A stretch of DNA of 64,000 nucleotides from Vibrio hannami (GTDB lineage Bacteria > Pseudomonadota > Gammaproteobacteria > Enterobacterales > Vibrionaceae): assembly GCF_029589055.1 (NCBI RefSeq), contig NZ_JARQZP010000007.1, positions 124,001-188,000 on the forward strand, in the 5' to 3' direction. The translations under genes were made by a program, and so were the position numbers. How positions within the stretch are numbered: position 1 is the first letter of the stretch; every line of letters begins with the position of its first letter. Positions 7,907 through 17,843 of this stretch are shown here, piece by piece. Below the pieces are notes generated by a model. The model made no database searches, was not told the origin of the DNA, and worked only from the letters and a program-made list of their open reading frames with translations.

Positions 7907-9519
7907 TTATAGCTCAGTTGAAGTTATTGAGTCTTCAATGATTGGGGCAGAACCTTCTGGCTGTGGTGGAACTGATTCTGGTGGCGCAACTTCCGGTGAT
8001 TCAGCTGCTGGGCTAGTATTGCCTGAAGACGTTTCATCACCTATTGCTTTCGGAGTTGCTACTTCAGGCTCTTCCGGTAGTTCAACTTCTATTACCTGTA
8101 GATCATCAACATTGACGTCTTCTTCGGTGACCGCTTGCTTTTCTACGTGACCAATAATCGACTGGTAGTAACGGCGGATATTTTCAACGTAGTTACGGGC
8201 TTCATCGCCACGAGCATAACCATAGCGAGTTTGGCTGTAGTATTTTTCTTCTTCAGCAGAGGAAGCCGGTCTTTCACATCTGTCCATGCATCAGGATTTC
8301 CGCCTTGCGCTCTGGTTAGGCGGCGGGCGTCCAACATATGACCGTAACCAACGTTATAAGATGCCAAAGCAAACCAAATTTTTTCATGCTCGGCAATGGA
8401 GTCGGGCACTCTTTCGACAATACCTTTCAGGTACTTCACACCACCTTTGATCGACTGCTCAGGATCTAAACGGTCTTTCACGCCCACAATTTTGGCTGTT
8501 GGTAAGGTCAGCATCATCATACCGCGCACGCCTGTTGGGGATTTTGCTTTTGGATTCCAGTGCGACTCCTGATAGGAGAGTGCAGCAATTAATCGCCAGT
8601 CAAACTCACCAGAGTACTCTTTAAATAGAGGCTCCCACTTAGGAAGTTTGCTGTCTAGGGCGCGGATAAAGGCGCGAGTATCGACATAATCGAAGCTATC
8701 AACGTGACCGAAGTACTTCTCTTCCAGTTGTGCTAAATCACCAGATGAGTTCATAGAGCCAAAGAACTCTATCAAAAGAGCATATAGGCTTTCGTCGTCC
8801 GATTTTCGCATATACCAGGAAACAGGAAGATCCTCAGTAAGCTCAAACGCAAGAGCAATATCCGGATAAAGCCTTTGAGTTAAAGAGAGTTCAACAGAGT
8901 CTGCTACCGTGTAGGCAAGCTCGCCATTAGAGACTTGTCTCAGCAAATCTTTAACGTCCGAATTTCGGTTGATATCGTATTTCAATTCAGGGTTTACGAG
9001 CTCCAGGTGGTTTAGTGTTTTTTCAAACTGGGAGCCAGCAACAACAGTCAGCTTATCTTCAGTTTCATTCAGCCTTTCTATCAGCTTATCCAGATTGCGA
9101 GGTCGCCACGAGCCGGTTTTATAAACGACTTGCTCACTGACATAGTAGTAAGCAGGAGCGGCGCGATATTGTTTTATACGCTCAGCAGACTGGCTCAAGC
9201 CTGCGGCTACGATGTCTATTTCATTTTTGTCCAGTGCAGGAAAAAGTCCGGATAAACGATACGCAGGTTTGATTTCCAGCTTAACGCCGAGCTCATCTGC
9301 AAATCGCTTAGCTAACTCATAATCAAGACCAGTTGGGCCATCAGGACCAATATAGTATGCGAGTTGGTTATTTAGGGTACCTACTCGCAAAACACCGCGC
9401 TCGCGGATCTTATCTAATTCGCTCATTGGATCGGAGTCGATCTGGCAGCCAGAAATAGCTATCAGGGCAATCAGTAAACTAATCAGTTTTATATATGTTC
9501 GTTTAAAAGCAATACGCAT
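7907..9519 (-). pseudogene. mltF: Membrane-bound lytic murein transglycosylase F, one-base frameshift
   Basis: MltF is an outer-membrane lipoprotein that cleaves peptidoglycan to 1,6-anhydromuropeptides. The N-terminal signal ends LIAISGC (lipobox). A solute-binding-protein-like domain follows to about residue 265, then an SLT domain with catalytic Glu in SYQESHW. The frame breaks after LPLLKKK at the A5 run (T5 on +, 8243-8247). The next frame continues [19 protein letters not shown], exactly as expected for MltF, and ends with an acidic, Pro-rich tail at 7907. One extra A restores the gene. ATG 9519 is preferred over TTG 9534. Sequencing error, slippage or a true mutation are all possible. 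Confidence 0.88.
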
Positions 9520-9654
9520 TACAAATAGAGGCAAGGTTTTGTATTAGCTATTTATAACAGAGGGGAGTATGTCGAGCAAAGCAGGATTCAAAAACATTGA
9601 TGATTTGCAAAGTTACCTGAAAATTCACAAATTGCGTGATATATGAAAAAAATG

Positions 9655-9670
9655 ACGCAAACGGTTGCTT
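9655..9670 (+). promoter_or_regulatory. PurR box upstream of purL
   Basis: ACGCAAACGGTTGCTT matches the PurR operator consensus ACGCAAACGTTTGCNT at 13 or more positions. It lies just upstream of the purL promoter, as expected for repression by PurR with hypoxanthine or guanine. Confidence 0.8.
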
Positions 9671-9697
9671 TGGGTGTTACGTCACAAAAAAATACTC

Positions 9698-9703
9698 TAT
9701 AAT
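9698..9703 (+). promoter_or_regulatory. -10 element of the purL promoter
   Basis: A perfect TATAAT about 28 bases after the PurR box, with only a weak TGTTAC -35 at 9675-9680. It leaves a leader of about 100 bases before purL. Confidence 0.6.
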
Positions 9704-9810
9704 ACGCCCGCAAATGAGCAGGTGAAATTGGTGTAAGTTTAGTATTTGTCGTAACTTATTGAATTTATTCCAATACCACTTAATCCACTGCATATAAGAG
9801 ACCTAAGCAC

Positions 9811-12800
9811 ATGGAAATACTCCGCGGCTCCCCAGCTCTTTCTGAGTTTCGAGTTAACAAACTGTTGGAACTGTGTCGTGAAAACGCGTTACCAATCACT
9901 GGTATTTACGCTGAATTCATGCACTTTGCTGATGTAGAATCAGCGTTAGATTCCTCCGAGCTTGATAAGCTGAAAAAGCTTTTGACCTACGGTCCAACTA
10001 TCCAGGAGCATGAACCAGAAGGTCTTCTACTTTTGGTGACGCCTCGTCCTGGCACGATTTCCCCATGGTCTTCTAAATCTACAGACATCGCAAACAACTG
10101 TGGTCTGACTAAGGTAAAACGCCTTGAACGCGGTACTGCTTACTTTGTAGAAGTTGCGCAAGAGCTTACAGAAGAACAGGTTCAGGTTCTGAAGTCTCTG
10201 ATTCATGACCGCATGATGGAAACTGTATATTCAGAGATGGAATCAGCACAGGCACTGTTTACCGTTGCTGAACCTGCTCCGGTACAGGCTGTAGATATTC
10301 TTGTTGGTGGTCGCAAGGCTCTGGAAGAAGCAAACGTATCTTTGGGTCTTGCTCTAGCAGAAGATGAAATTGACTACCTGGTAGAGAACTTTACTAAGCT
10401 AGGTCGTAACCCTAATGACATCGAGCTAATGATGTTTGCGCAGGCGAACTCAGAGCACTGTCGTCATAAGATCTTCAACGCAGACTGGACAATCGATGGT
10501 GTTGAACAGGAAAAATCTCTGTTCAAGATGATCAAAAACACTTTTGAGACAACTAGTGACCATGTGCTGTCTGCATATAAAGACAACGCAGCGGTAATGA
10601 CTGGCTCCAAAGTAGGTCGTTTCTTCCCTAACCCTGAATCGCGCCAGTACGATTACCATCAGGAAGATGCACACATTCTGATGAAGGTGGAAACTCACAA
10701 CCACCCAACCGCGATCTCTCCATGGCCGGGTGCTTCTACAGGTTCTGGCGGTGAAATTCGTGATGAAGGCGCAACTGGTATTGGTGGTAAACCAAAAGCA
10801 GGTCTTGTTGGTTTCACTGTATCTAACCTTAAGATTCCTAACTTCGTTCAGCCTTGGGAAACAGATTTCGGTAAGCCAGGTCGCATCGTAAATGCACTGG
10901 ACATCATGCTTGAAGGCCCACTAGGTGGCGCGGCATTTAACAACGAATTTGGTCGTCCTAACCTGCTGGGTTACTTCCGTACTTACGAAGAAAAAGTAAG
11001 CTCTCACGCTGGTGAAGAGGTACGTGGTTACCACAAGCCAATTATGATCGCTGGTGGTATGGGTAACATCCGTGACGAACATGTTCAGAAGCGCGAAATC
11101 CCTGTAGGTGCGAATATCATCGTACTGGGTGGTCCGGCAATGAACATCGGCCTTGGTGGTGGTGCCGCTTCTTCAATGGCATCTGGTCAGTCAGCGGAAG
11201 ATCTTGATTTTGCATCGGTACAGCGTGAAAACCCAGAGATGGAGCGTCGTTGTCAGGAAGTTATCGACCGCTGCTGGCAACTGGGCGAAGACAACCCAAT
11301 CGCATTTATCCACGATGTGGGTGCAGGTGGTATCTCTAACGCACTACCTGAGCTGGTTGATGATGGTGAGCGTGGCGGTAAGTTCCAGCTACGTGATGTA
11401 CCAAACGATGAGCCGGGAATGAGCCCGCTTGAGATCTGGTGTAACGAATCACAGGAACGTTACGTTCTGGCTGTAGGTCAGGAAGAGATGGCAACATTTG
11501 ATGCTATCTGTAAGCGAGAAAGAACACCATATGCGGTTGTAGGTATCGCTACTGAAGAGCGTCACCTGACTCTGGAAGATTCACATTTCGACAATACACC
11601 TATCGATATGCCGATGGATATTCTTTTGGGTAAAACACCTAAGATGCATCGTGATGTGAAATCTCAGAAAGCGGAAAGCCCAGCGTTTGACACTACAACT
11701 GTTGAGCTTGATGAAGCGGTTGATCGAGTACTTCGTCTGCCAGCTGTTGCAGAGAAAACTTTCCTTATCACAATCGGTGACCGCAGTGTAACGGGGCTAG
11801 TTGCTCGCGATCAGATGGTTGGTCCATGGCAGGTTCCTGTTGCTAACTGTGCCGTGACTGCGGCAAGTTACGACACTTACCACGGTGAAGCGATGTCTAT
11901 GGGTGAAAGAACACCTGTAGCACTTCTTGACTTCGCTGCATCTGCTCGTCTTGCTGTTGGTGAATCACTAACTAACATCGCAGCGACACATATCGGTGAT
12001 ATCAAGCATATTAAACTGTCTGCTAACTGGATGTCTCCAGCGGGTCACCCTGGTGAAGATGCTGGTCTTTACGAAGCTGTTAAAGCGGTTGGTGAAGAGC
12101 TATGTCCTGCTCTTGGTCTGACAATTCCTGTTGGTAAAGACTCAATGTCTATGAAGACCAAGTGGGAAGAGAATGGCGAGCAGAAGGAAGTGACTTCTCC
12201 GCTATCGCTAATCATCACTGCATTTGCCCGTGTTGAAGATGTTCGCCGCACAGTAACACCTCAGCTACGCACTGATAAAGGTGAATCAAGCCTTGTTCTT
12301 GTTGACCTTGGTAACGGTAAAAACCGTATGGGTGCAACAGCACTTGCTCAGGTGTACAAGCAGCTTGGTGACAAGCCAGCAGACGTTGATAACGCTGAGC
12401 AACTAAAAGGTTTCTACGATGCAATGCAGGCACTGGTTAATGATGACAAACTGGTTGCTTACCACGATAAAGGTGACGGTGGTCTGTTCGTTACTCTTGC
12501 AGAGATGGCGTTCGCCGGTCACTGTGGTGTGAAAGCAGATATATCTGACCTTGGTGAAGATGAGTTGTCAGTGCTGTTCAACGAAGAGCTGGGAGCAGTA
12601 GTTCAGGTTCTGAATGAAGATCTGGATGCGGTACTAGCTACTCTTGCTAACTACGGTCTTGCAGAGTGCAGCCACGTAATTGGTGAAGTAGAGCAGTCGG
12701 ATAAGATAACTCTATCTAAAGAAGATAAAGTTATCGTTGAGCGCAGCCGTACAGAGCTTCGTACAATCTGGGCTGAAACAACCCATAAGATGCAGGCACT

Positions 12801-13704
12801 ACGTGATAATCCGAAGTGTGCGGATCAGGAATTTGCAGCAAAAGCGGACGACAACGACCCTGGCCTGAACGTTAACCTAACGTTTGATGTGCAGGAAGAT
12901 GTAGCTGCGCCATACATCCTGAAAGGTGCTAAGCCTAAGATGGCGATTCTGCGAGAGCAGGGTGTAAACTCTCACGTTGAAATGGCAGCGGCGTTTGACC
13001 GCGCTGGCTTCGAAGCTATCGATATCCACATGAGCGATATCCTGACAGGTCAGGCTGTGCTTGATGAGTACAAAGGTCTGGTTGCTTGTGGTGGCTTCTC
13101 TTACGGTGACGTACTTGGGGCGGGTGAAGGTTGGGCTAAGTCTATCCTGTTCAACCAGCAGGCTCGCGACCAGTTTGAAGGCTTCTTCAAGCGTGAAGAT
13201 ACGCTAGCACTTGGTGTTTGTAACGGTTGTCAGATGCTGTCTAACCTGCACGAGCTTATTCCGGGTGCAGACCTGTGGCCACGCTTCGTACGTAACGAAT
13301 CAGAGCGTTTTGAAGCTCGCTTCAGCCTGGTTGAAGTTCAGAAGTCTGACTCTCTGTTCTTCTCTGGTATGGAAGGTTCACGCATGCCAATCGCAGTATC
13401 TCACGGTGAAGGCCGCGTAGAAGTTCGCGATGAAGCGCACCTGAATGCGATTGAAAACTCAGGCACAGTAGCAGTTCGTTATGTAGATAACTTTGGTAAT
13501 GCAACTCAGCAGTACCCGAACAACCCGAACGGTTCACCAAATGCGATTACCGGTCTGACAACAACTGATGGCCGTGTAACCATTATGATGCCACACCCAG
13601 AGCGTGTGTTCCGTACAGTTGCAAACTCGTGGGCGCCGGATTCATGGGGTGAAGATTCTCCATGGATGAGGATGTTCCGCAACGCTAGAGTTAATATCGG
13701 TTAA
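9811..13704 (+). CDS. purL: Phosphoribosylformylglycinamidine synthase
   Basis: Large single-chain FGAM synthase, fourth step of purine synthesis: FGAR + glutamine + ATP to FGAM. The 1297 residues carry an N-terminal PurS-like domain, a linker, and two AIR-synthase-related halves, with [11 protein letters not shown] near 215 and the [17 protein letters not shown] substrate loop near 292. A C-terminal class I glutaminase has nucleophile Cys1137 in GVCNGCQM and the HPERVFR His/Glu near 1260. Full length for the gamma-proteobacterial form. Transcribed alone under a PurR box; followed by a palindromic repeat and an intrinsic terminator. Confidence 0.98.
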   Translation: MEILRGSPALSEFRVNKLLELCRENALPITGIYAEFMHFADVESALDSSELDKLKKLLTYGPTIQEHEPEGLLLLVTPRPGTISPWSSKSTDIANNCGLTKVKRLERGTAYFVEVAQELTEEQVQVLKSLIHDRMMETVYSEMESAQALFTVAEPAPVQAVDILVGGRKALEEANVSLGLALAEDEIDYLVENFTKLGRNPNDIELMMFAQANSEHCRHKIFNADWTIDGVEQEKSLFKMIKNTFETTSDHVLSAYKDNAAVMTGSKVGRFFPNPESRQYDYHQEDAHILMKVETHNHPTAISPWPGASTGSGGEIRDEGATGIGGKPKAGLVGFTVSNLKIPNFVQPWETDFGKPGRIVNALDIMLEGPLGGAAFNNEFGRPNLLGYFRTYEEKVSSHAGEEVRGYHKPIMIAGGMGNIRDEHVQKREIPVGANIIVLGGPAMNIGLGGGAASSMASGQSAEDLDFASVQRENPEMERRCQEVIDRCWQLGEDNPIAFIHDVGAGGISNALPELVDDGERGGKFQLRDVPNDEPGMSPLEIWCNESQERYVLAVGQEEMATFDAICKRERTPYAVVGIATEERHLTLEDSHFDNTPIDMPMDILLGKTPKMHRDVKSQKAESPAFDTTTVELDEAVDRVLRLPAVAEKTFLITIGDRSVTGLVARDQMVGPWQVPVANCAVTAASYDTYHGEAMSMGERTPVALLDFAASARLAVGESLTNIAATHIGDIKHIKLSANWMSPAGHPGEDAGLYEAVKAVGEELCPALGLTIPVGKDSMSMKTKWEENGEQKEVTSPLSLIITAFARVEDVRRTVTPQLRTDKGESSLVLVDLGNGKNRMGATALAQVYKQLGDKPADVDNAEQLKGFYDAMQALVNDDKLVAYHDKGDGGLFVTLAEMAFAGHCGVKADISDLGEDELSVLFNEELGAVVQVLNEDLDAVLATLANYGLAECSHVIGEVEQSDKITLSKEDKVIVERSRTELRTIWAETTHKMQALRDNPKCADQEFAAKADDNDPGLNVNLTFDVQEDVAAPYILKGAKPKMAILREQGVNSHVEMAAAFDRAGFEAIDIHMSDILTGQAVLDEYKGLVACGGFSYGDVLGAGEGWAKSILFNQQARDQFEGFFKREDTLALGVCNGCQMLSNLHELIPGADLWPRFVRNESERFEARFSLVEVQKSDSLFFSGMEGSRMPIAVSHGEGRVEVRDEAHLNAIENSGTVAVRYVDNFGNATQQYPNNPNGSPNAITGLTTTDGRVTIMMPHPERVFRTVANSWAPDSWGEDSPWMRMFRNARVNIG

Positions 13705-13711
13705 TAGCTGC

Positions 13712-13793
13712 GTGAGAGACTCTATCTCTGCGTCAAAGGTGCTCATTTACTATCGTAAACTCCGCGCCTTTTCCTTGACCTAGAGCCTCTCAC
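13712..13793 (+). repeat. Palindromic intergenic repeat, CTGCGTC-AAGGTGCTCA family, copy 2
   Basis: After purL, GTGAGAGACTCTA (13712-13724) pairs with TAGAGCCTCTCAC (13781-13793) with one mismatch. The core CTGCGTCAAAGGTGCTCA, then TTTAC and GTAAA arms and CTCCGCGCCTTTTCCTTGA match the copy after dnaK. Outer arms differ in sequence from copy 1 but are again complementary. Confidence 0.8.
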
Positions 13794-13838
13794 TTGCTGT
13801 AAACCGACATTAAGTTGTAGGTAAATTAATTTAAGTTT

Positions 13839-13870
13839 AAAAACGCGAGCTATCGATGCTCGCGTTTTTG
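13839..13870 (+). terminator. Intrinsic terminator of purL
   Basis: AAACGCGAGC and GCTCGCGTTT pair around TATCGAT, followed by more T. Confidence 0.85.
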
Positions 13871-13880
13871 TTGGTTCTCG

Positions 13881-13902
13881 CTCCCATGCTCCTGCGTGGG
13901 AG
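13881..13902 (+). repeat. REP-like hairpin, CTCCCA-GTGGGAG family
   Basis: CTCCCATGC and GCGTGGGAG pair (one G-U). Similar CCCACG..CGTGGG hairpins occur at 27871-27892, 27937-27960 and 30803-30828, all between genes. Confidence 0.65.
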
Positions 13903-13975
13903 TGTATAGCTTTGGTATGAATTTTATCTTTAATGTGTTCTAATGCGCGCGAATTGATAGTTACAGGAAAATCAG

Positions 13976-14209
13976 ATGAGCAATAGTAAAAAGTTTAGCT
14001 ATAAAGTTGTTGAAAAACGAAGTGGCTGGGCGGCAGAAATTATTCGTCAGGTATCAGCCAGACGTACAGTAGTTTCTAAGAGACAAATGGGCTTTGAAAC
14101 GGAAGCTGAAGCTATTGCATGGGCAGAGAAAGAACTACCTGCATTTATCGCACTTCAATCAGAGCGTAATAAACGTAAAAGCGAAGGGCGTAAGGCTAAG
14201 GAAGAGTAA
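13976..14209 (+). CDS. DUF3622 family protein
   Basis: A 77-residue cytoplasmic protein, highly charged, with KVVEKRSGWAAEIIRQVSARRTVVSKRQ at residues 10-37 and a Lys/Arg/Glu-rich helical tail. It resembles the DUF3622 family that I know from Vibrio and relatives; no function is established. The ATG at 13976 follows an AGGAAA-type site (ACAGGAAAATCAG). It is a single-gene unit between purL and a terminator at 14362-14387. Confidence 0.7.
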   Translation: MSNSKKFSYKVVEKRSGWAAEIIRQVSARRTVVSKRQMGFETEAEAIAWAEKELPAFIALQSERNKRKSEGRKAKEE

Positions 14210-14266
14210 TTTCTGGCCGACTGTTGATGGAGTAGAACCTTTCTGACGTTAGATAAAGCTACAGGT

Positions 14267-14335
14267 GTCATCCTCGCGTAGGCGGGGATCTAGTGTGCAT
14301 CAACTGATTAGATTCCTGCCTTCGCAGGAATGACG
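14267..14335 (+). repeat. REP-like element, GTCATTCCC-GGAATGACG family, copy 1
   Basis: GTCATCCTCGCGTAGGCGGGGATCTA and TAGATTCCTGCCTTCGCAGGAATGAC-type arms (each under its own hairpin) form a double palindrome of 69 bases. Related copies are at 15680-15763 and 56145-56243. Such elements are common between Vibrio genes. Confidence 0.65.
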
Positions 14336-14361
14336 TTACAAAGAGGTGTTTCTCTAAGAGA

Positions 14362-14387
14362 GGGCTAACGGAGTGTTAGCCCTTTTT
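14362..14387 (+). terminator. Intrinsic terminator after the DUF3622 gene
   Basis: GGGCTAAC and GTTAGCCC pair around GGAGT, then TTTTT. It ends ten bases before the convergent M42 peptidase stop. Confidence 0.85.
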
Positions 14388-14396
14388 GATACGGGT

Positions 14397-15617
14397 TTAC
14401 ATCTGATCCAAACGAATATGACTATTCATCAGATCATCGCGTGTAATGCCTTTACCATCATTCAGGTTATTGAAATGACGTAGCAGCTCAGTGATTGCGT
14501 GGATGGAAGCCAACAGATCACCTGTATGTGCAGACTCAGAAGAGGTATGCATATTACGGATAGGGTAGCCAATAGAAATTGCTGCACTATCAACACCGGC
14601 AAGCGCTGCCGCCATACCGTCCGTACCCATATCGCGGCCAGAGAAGTCCAGCTGATATGGAATCTCTTTTTCACGACATACCGCTTCCATTTCATGAACC
14701 AGGTACTCTGAAGTTACTGAACCTCGGCCAATGGTAAAGCCATCACCCATTTTCAATTGGTTCATATTACGGCTGCCAATTCCCGGAGCTGCTTCGTAGT
14801 CGTGATTAACGTCTGTAGCAACTAGAACGTCAGGTTTTAGTTCACCAACAACCTGAGTAGAACCAAAGCGGCCAATCTCTTCATGTGTAGCAACAGTATA
14901 AAGAACGCGAACGTTCTCTAGACCTTCATCAGCCAGAATACGAGCAACTTCTGTAACAGAGAAACAACCCAGGCCGTTATCAAGATAAGCGCCATAGAAA
15001 GTATCTGGTGATACGCCACGTTTAATTGGACGGTTAAGAAGGATAGGGTCGCCTGCGCGCAGACCAAGGGCTTCTACTTGTTTCTTACGCTCTTCACCGT
15101 GAGTGTGAAGCTCAAGGTAGATTGACTCAGGTTTAATCCCCTGATCGCCTGAGCGTTGCTTTTGAGTCGAGAAGTGGATTGCACCAAGAGCTTCAACGGT
15201 GCAGCCTTCGATCATCTTGTAACGACCAGGTTGTTCCGGATTCTGGCAGAACACCTGTACTTCATGGCCGATCAGTGTGGTCGGCAGGAACGAATCTGTG
15301 TTGATCCATACTTTACCATCGTTATCGATCTTACGAACCTGCATGCGGATTTTGTCGGCATGACCAACGATCATTACGCTGACCAGATCATCGCGACCAG
15401 GATGGGAATCAAAGACTAAACCAGCATTACCTTTGAACTGGTGAACGCCCCAGCCCTTAGGCATAAAGGACTCGAATTCTGGCTTGATAACACCATAGGT
15501 CATAGCAGCTTCGAAACCGATTGGAGACGGTGCAGCTAGAACCTTAGACATAAACTCGAACTGAGCTTGAGGCATTGGCTGTTGCCATGCCTGTGTTTTA
15601 TTGTTTTCTGAACTCAT
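14397..15617 (-). CDS. M42 family metallopeptidase (FrvX-like aminopeptidase)
   Basis: A 406-residue dinuclear zinc/cobalt peptidase of the M42 family (tetrahedral aminopeptidase or glutamyl aminopeptidase type), cytoplasmic. Metal and catalytic motifs are in order: GHADKI near residue 85 (metal His), YLDNGLGC near 216 (bridging Asp), THEEIGRFG near 250 (catalytic and metal Glu), ATDVNHD near 270 and MHTSSESAHTGD near 365 (metal His). The family trims peptides; the substrate cannot be told. It lies downstream of pepD on the same strand but a strong terminator separates them, so it likely has its own promoter. Confidence 0.85.
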   Translation of the reverse strand: MSSENNKTQAWQQPMPQAQFEFMSKVLAAPSPIGFEAAMTYGVIKPEFESFMPKGWGVHQFKGNAGLVFDSHPGRDDLVSVMIVGHADKIRMQVRKIDNDGKVWINTDSFLPTTLIGHEVQVFCQNPEQPGRYKMIEGCTVEALGAIHFSTQKQRSGDQGIKPESIYLELHTHGEERKKQVEALGLRAGDPILLNRPIKRGVSPDTFYGAYLDNGLGCFSVTEVARILADEGLENVRVLYTVATHEEIGRFGSTQVVGELKPDVLVATDVNHDYEAAPGIGSRNMNQLKMGDGFTIGRGSVTSEYLVHEMEAVCREKEIPYQLDFSGRDMGTDGMAAALAGVDSAAISIGYPIRNMHTSSESAHTGDLLASIHAITELLRHFNNLNDGKGITRDDLMNSHIRLDQM

Positions 15618-15629
15618 ATGTGACTCTTA

Positions 15630-15667
15630 TAAAAATAAAAAAATGCCTTCCATAATCAGAAGGCATC
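15630..15667 (-). terminator. Intrinsic terminator upstream of the M42 peptidase gene
   Basis: On the minus strand ATGCCTTC and GAAGGCAT pair around TGATTATG, then TTTTTTATTTTTAT. It blocks read-through from pepD. Confidence 0.8.
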
Positions 15668-15679
15668 AAACTTTTAACG

Positions 15680-15763
15680 TCGTCATTCCCGCACTAGCCG
15701 TGCGCCTTGGCGGGAATCTAAACAAATCAATATATTAGATCCCTGCCTTCGCAGGGATGACGA
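15680..15763 (+). repeat. REP-like element, GTCATTCCC-GGAATGACG family, copy 2
   Basis: TCGTCATTCCCG at 15680 and GGGATGACGA at 15754-15763 bound a double palindrome with inner CGGGAATCTA and TAGATCCCTGC. It lies between pepD and the M42 gene. Next to it, TGCCTTCC and GGAAGGCA (about 15784-15803) form another hairpin after the pepD stop. Confidence 0.65.
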
Positions 15764-15820
15764 ACTTTGCCATTAAACTAATGCCTTCCATGAACGGAAG
15801 GCATATAGAAAATTATTTAA

Positions 15821-17290
15821 TTATTTTGTTGGAATGTTTTCCAGGATTGCGACCATCTGTTCCCAGAATAGTGCAACGGTATCAATCTTCACTTTTTCAT
15901 CTGGCGAGTGAGGGAACTTGATTGTCGGACCAAAAGAAAGCATATCCATCTTAGGATACGGTTCTTTGAACAAACCACACTCTAGGCCAGCATGGATTAC
16001 CATGATATTTGGCTTGTTGCCGTAGATTCCTTCATAGACATCGCGGAATGTTGCCATGATTTCTGAATCTGCATCTGGCTTCCAGCCAGGGTAGGCACCG
16101 GAGAACTCTGCAGAAGCCTTGGCTAAATCTGCTACGGATTGCAGCATGCTTTCTACCTGCTGTCTGCCTGAGTCAATCAGAGAGCGGATTAAGCAAAGAA
16201 CAGTTACTTTGTCTTCTTCAGTAGTTATTACACCCACATTTAGAGATGTTTCAACAACACCCTGAATATCATCACTCATACGGATAACGCCATTAGGGCA
16301 AGCGTTTAATGCTGAAATAAAGCGCTTCTGCTCTTTCTTTCTGAAAGGTTGTGCAGTTTCATCAACCACCTCATAAAGAGAAAGAATATCGGTCTCTACT
16401 TTACCAAGTTCTTTGCTTAGTAGGCTTGTGTAGTATGTGAATAGCTCGTTTAAGCGACCTTCATTTACCATAGGCACCGCGACGACAGCAAAAGCTTCAC
16501 GAGGAATTGCATTGCGCAGGCTGCCACCGCGGAAATCGATCAGTTTTAGCTCCAGTTCATCGGCATGACCAGCAAGGAACCGAGCAAGAAGTTTGTTCGC
16601 ATTACCGCGACCAGTATGGATGTCGCAACCGGAGTGACCACCTTTTAAGCCTTTAAGGGTAAGTTGGCGGGTAACATAGCCTTCTGGTAGTTCTTCACGC
16701 TTGATATCAAATGTAAGTGACGCGTCGATACCACCGGCACAACCCATGTATACTTCACCTTCCTGTTCGGAATCAGTATTAAGCAGGATATCGCCTTCTA
16801 ACCAGCCTTCTTCCAGTCCAAATGCGCCAGTCATACCAGCTTCTTCGTCGATAGTCAGAAGTACTTCAAGTGGGCCGTGTTTGATATCATCAGAATCTAA
16901 TACCGCCAGACATGAAGCCATGCCAATACCATTGTCTGCACCAAGAGTGGTGCCTTTTGCGGTTACCCACTCACCATCAATATATGGCTGGATTGGGTCT
17001 GTAAGAAAGTCGTGATTTGTCTCTTCATTCTTCTGCGGAACCATATCGATATGCGCCTGAAGTACCACGCCCTTACGATCTTCCATGCCTTCTGTTGCCG
17101 GCTTCTTAATAAATACGTTGCCTGTTTGGTCCCTGCGAACGTCGAGTCCTTTATCTTCAGCCCACTCAACAATGTACTTAGCTAATGCTTCTTCATGCTT
17201 AGATGGGTGAGGGATTGAGCAAATCTTGTCAAAGAACTGCCAAAGCGTCTTTGGGGCTAGATTGCTGATTTCGGAATGATATTGGGACAC
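15821..17290 (-). CDS. pepD: Aminoacyl-histidine dipeptidase PepD (M20C)
   Basis: Cytoplasmic zinc dipeptidase with broad Xaa-His specificity. The 489 residues contain QAHIDMVPQ near 78 (metal His/Asp), LGADNGIGMA near 117 (bridging Asp), TIDEEAGMTGA near 147 (catalytic Glu-Glu), and HSGCDIH near 218 in the lid, with a metal His near the C-terminus (FPHSPDEKV). The start is GTG 17290 with AAGGAGT eight bases upstream. Its leader holds a strong inverted repeat (17314-17371). Confidence 0.95.
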   Translation of the reverse strand: MSQYHSEISNLAPKTLWQFFDKICSIPHPSKHEEALAKYIVEWAEDKGLDVRRDQTGNVFIKKPATEGMEDRKGVVLQAHIDMVPQKNEETNHDFLTDPIQPYIDGEWVTAKGTTLGADNGIGMASCLAVLDSDDIKHGPLEVLLTIDEEAGMTGAFGLEEGWLEGDILLNTDSEQEGEVYMGCAGGIDASLTFDIKREELPEGYVTRQLTLKGLKGGHSGCDIHTGRGNANKLLARFLAGHADELELKLIDFRGGSLRNAIPREAFAVVAVPMVNEGRLNELFTYYTSLLSKELGKVETDILSLYEVVDETAQPFRKKEQKRFISALNACPNGVIRMSDDIQGVVETSLNVGVITTEEDKVTVLCLIRSLIDSGRQQVESMLQSVADLAKASAEFSGAYPGWKPDADSEIMATFRDVYEGIYGNKPNIMVIHAGLECGLFKEPYPKMDMLSFGPTIKFPHSPDEKVKIDTVALFWEQMVAILENIPTK

Positions 17291-17313
17291 AGATAACTCC
17301 TTAAACCGAATAA

Positions 17314-17371
17314 GTCAGAGTTATTGATTGTTCATGCCATATTTTGTCGAACAATTGATGGTAACTCTGAC
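17314..17371 (-). other. Long hairpin in the pepD leader
   Basis: GTCAGAGTTA (17314-17323) and TAACTCTGAC (17362-17371) are perfect 10-bp arms. Nested TTGTTC (17328-17333) and GAACAA (17349-17354) also pair. The structure lies 24-81 bases upstream of the pepD GTG and could be a leader-RNA structure or an operator. Confidence 0.6.
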
Positions 17372-17472
17372 CAATAAAAAAGTTTCGAAATCATACCACT
17401 GCAAGCAAGCGGACAGAAGAGGGATGTGTATACTGGCGCCGCATAATCACACAAAGCTGTCATTAATGAAAA

Positions 17473-17487
17473 TGTAATTAAATTACA
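17473..17487 (+). promoter_or_regulatory. HexR-like operator
   Basis: TGTAATTAAATTACA is identical to the HexR binding consensus that I recall for gamma-proteobacteria (regulator of central sugar metabolism responding to KDPG). It is 80 bases upstream of the predicted promoter of the small transcript. The match is direct; regulation is inferred. Confidence 0.6.
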
Positions 17488-17508
17488 AATTTTAAGATTG
17501 TTTACAGA

Positions 17509-17530
17509 AAATGTGATTAATATCTCTTTT
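17509..17530 (+). promoter_or_regulatory. CRP-like site of the small-RNA promoter
   Basis: TGTGA at 17512-17516, six bases, then TCTCT at 17523-17527, flanked by AAA and TTT, fits the CRP consensus in one half fully. It is centred near -45 of the predicted promoter. Confidence 0.55.
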
Positions 17531-17558
17531 TGCTTGTAATTTTATTTCAGTTTGATAT
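17530..17558 (+). promoter_or_regulatory. Promoter of the small transcript
   Basis: TTGCTT at 17530-17535, a 17-base spacer and TGATAT at 17553-17558 form a plausible sigma-70 promoter, giving transcription from about 17565. Confidence 0.5.
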
Positions 17559-17672
17559 ATTGGCATCAACTTCAGAGTTGAAGAGAAAATGCTCAAAGGA
17601 TGAGTCCGATTATCGCCTCCATGGAACTGAGATACTAACGAAAAGTATTAACTATTTGAAAAGGTGATAAAT

Positions 17673-17759
17673 ATGAATAAATTAGTTTACAGAAGCTTGT
17701 GGTTTAACAGAGATGTTGTTGCTCACGGGTTTCGTTACCCAACATACTTTGGTTACTAA
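17673..17759 (+). CDS. 28-residue small protein encoded in the small RNA (VcdP-like?)
   Basis: ATG at 17673 with AAGGTG six bases upstream. The product begins MNKLVYRSLWFNRD and ends RYPTYFGY: rich in aromatic residues, positively charged, with no signal or membrane segment. The size fits VcdP, the small protein of V. cholerae VcdRP that I recall as binding citrate synthase; the identity is not verified. An alternative is a regulatory leader peptide, because WFNRD followed by a Pro recalls the stalling peptide TnaC, but a terminator and 480 bases separate it from the next gene. Confidence 0.6.
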   Translation: MNKLVYRSLWFNRDVVAHGFRYPTYFGY

Positions 17760-17843
17760 GGTAGCCAGAATTATGTAACTGAACTTAATGTTCGCCCCTA
17801 TTGATTTGAAATTTTTTTACTTTTTAAAGATTCTTTCTTTATA

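Noticed and set aside
8135..8341. Plus-strand ORF over the mltF break, and a similar one at 7684-7941
   Set aside because: No ribosome binding site, composition typical of antisense shadow, and they lie over a clear mltF reading frame or small-gene frame on the other strand.
17673..17759. TnaC-type stalling leader peptide (WFNRD followed by a Pro)
   Set aside because: No tna operon follows; an intrinsic terminator and 480 bases separate it from the next gene, and the Trp-to-Pro spacing is one longer than in E. coli TnaC.
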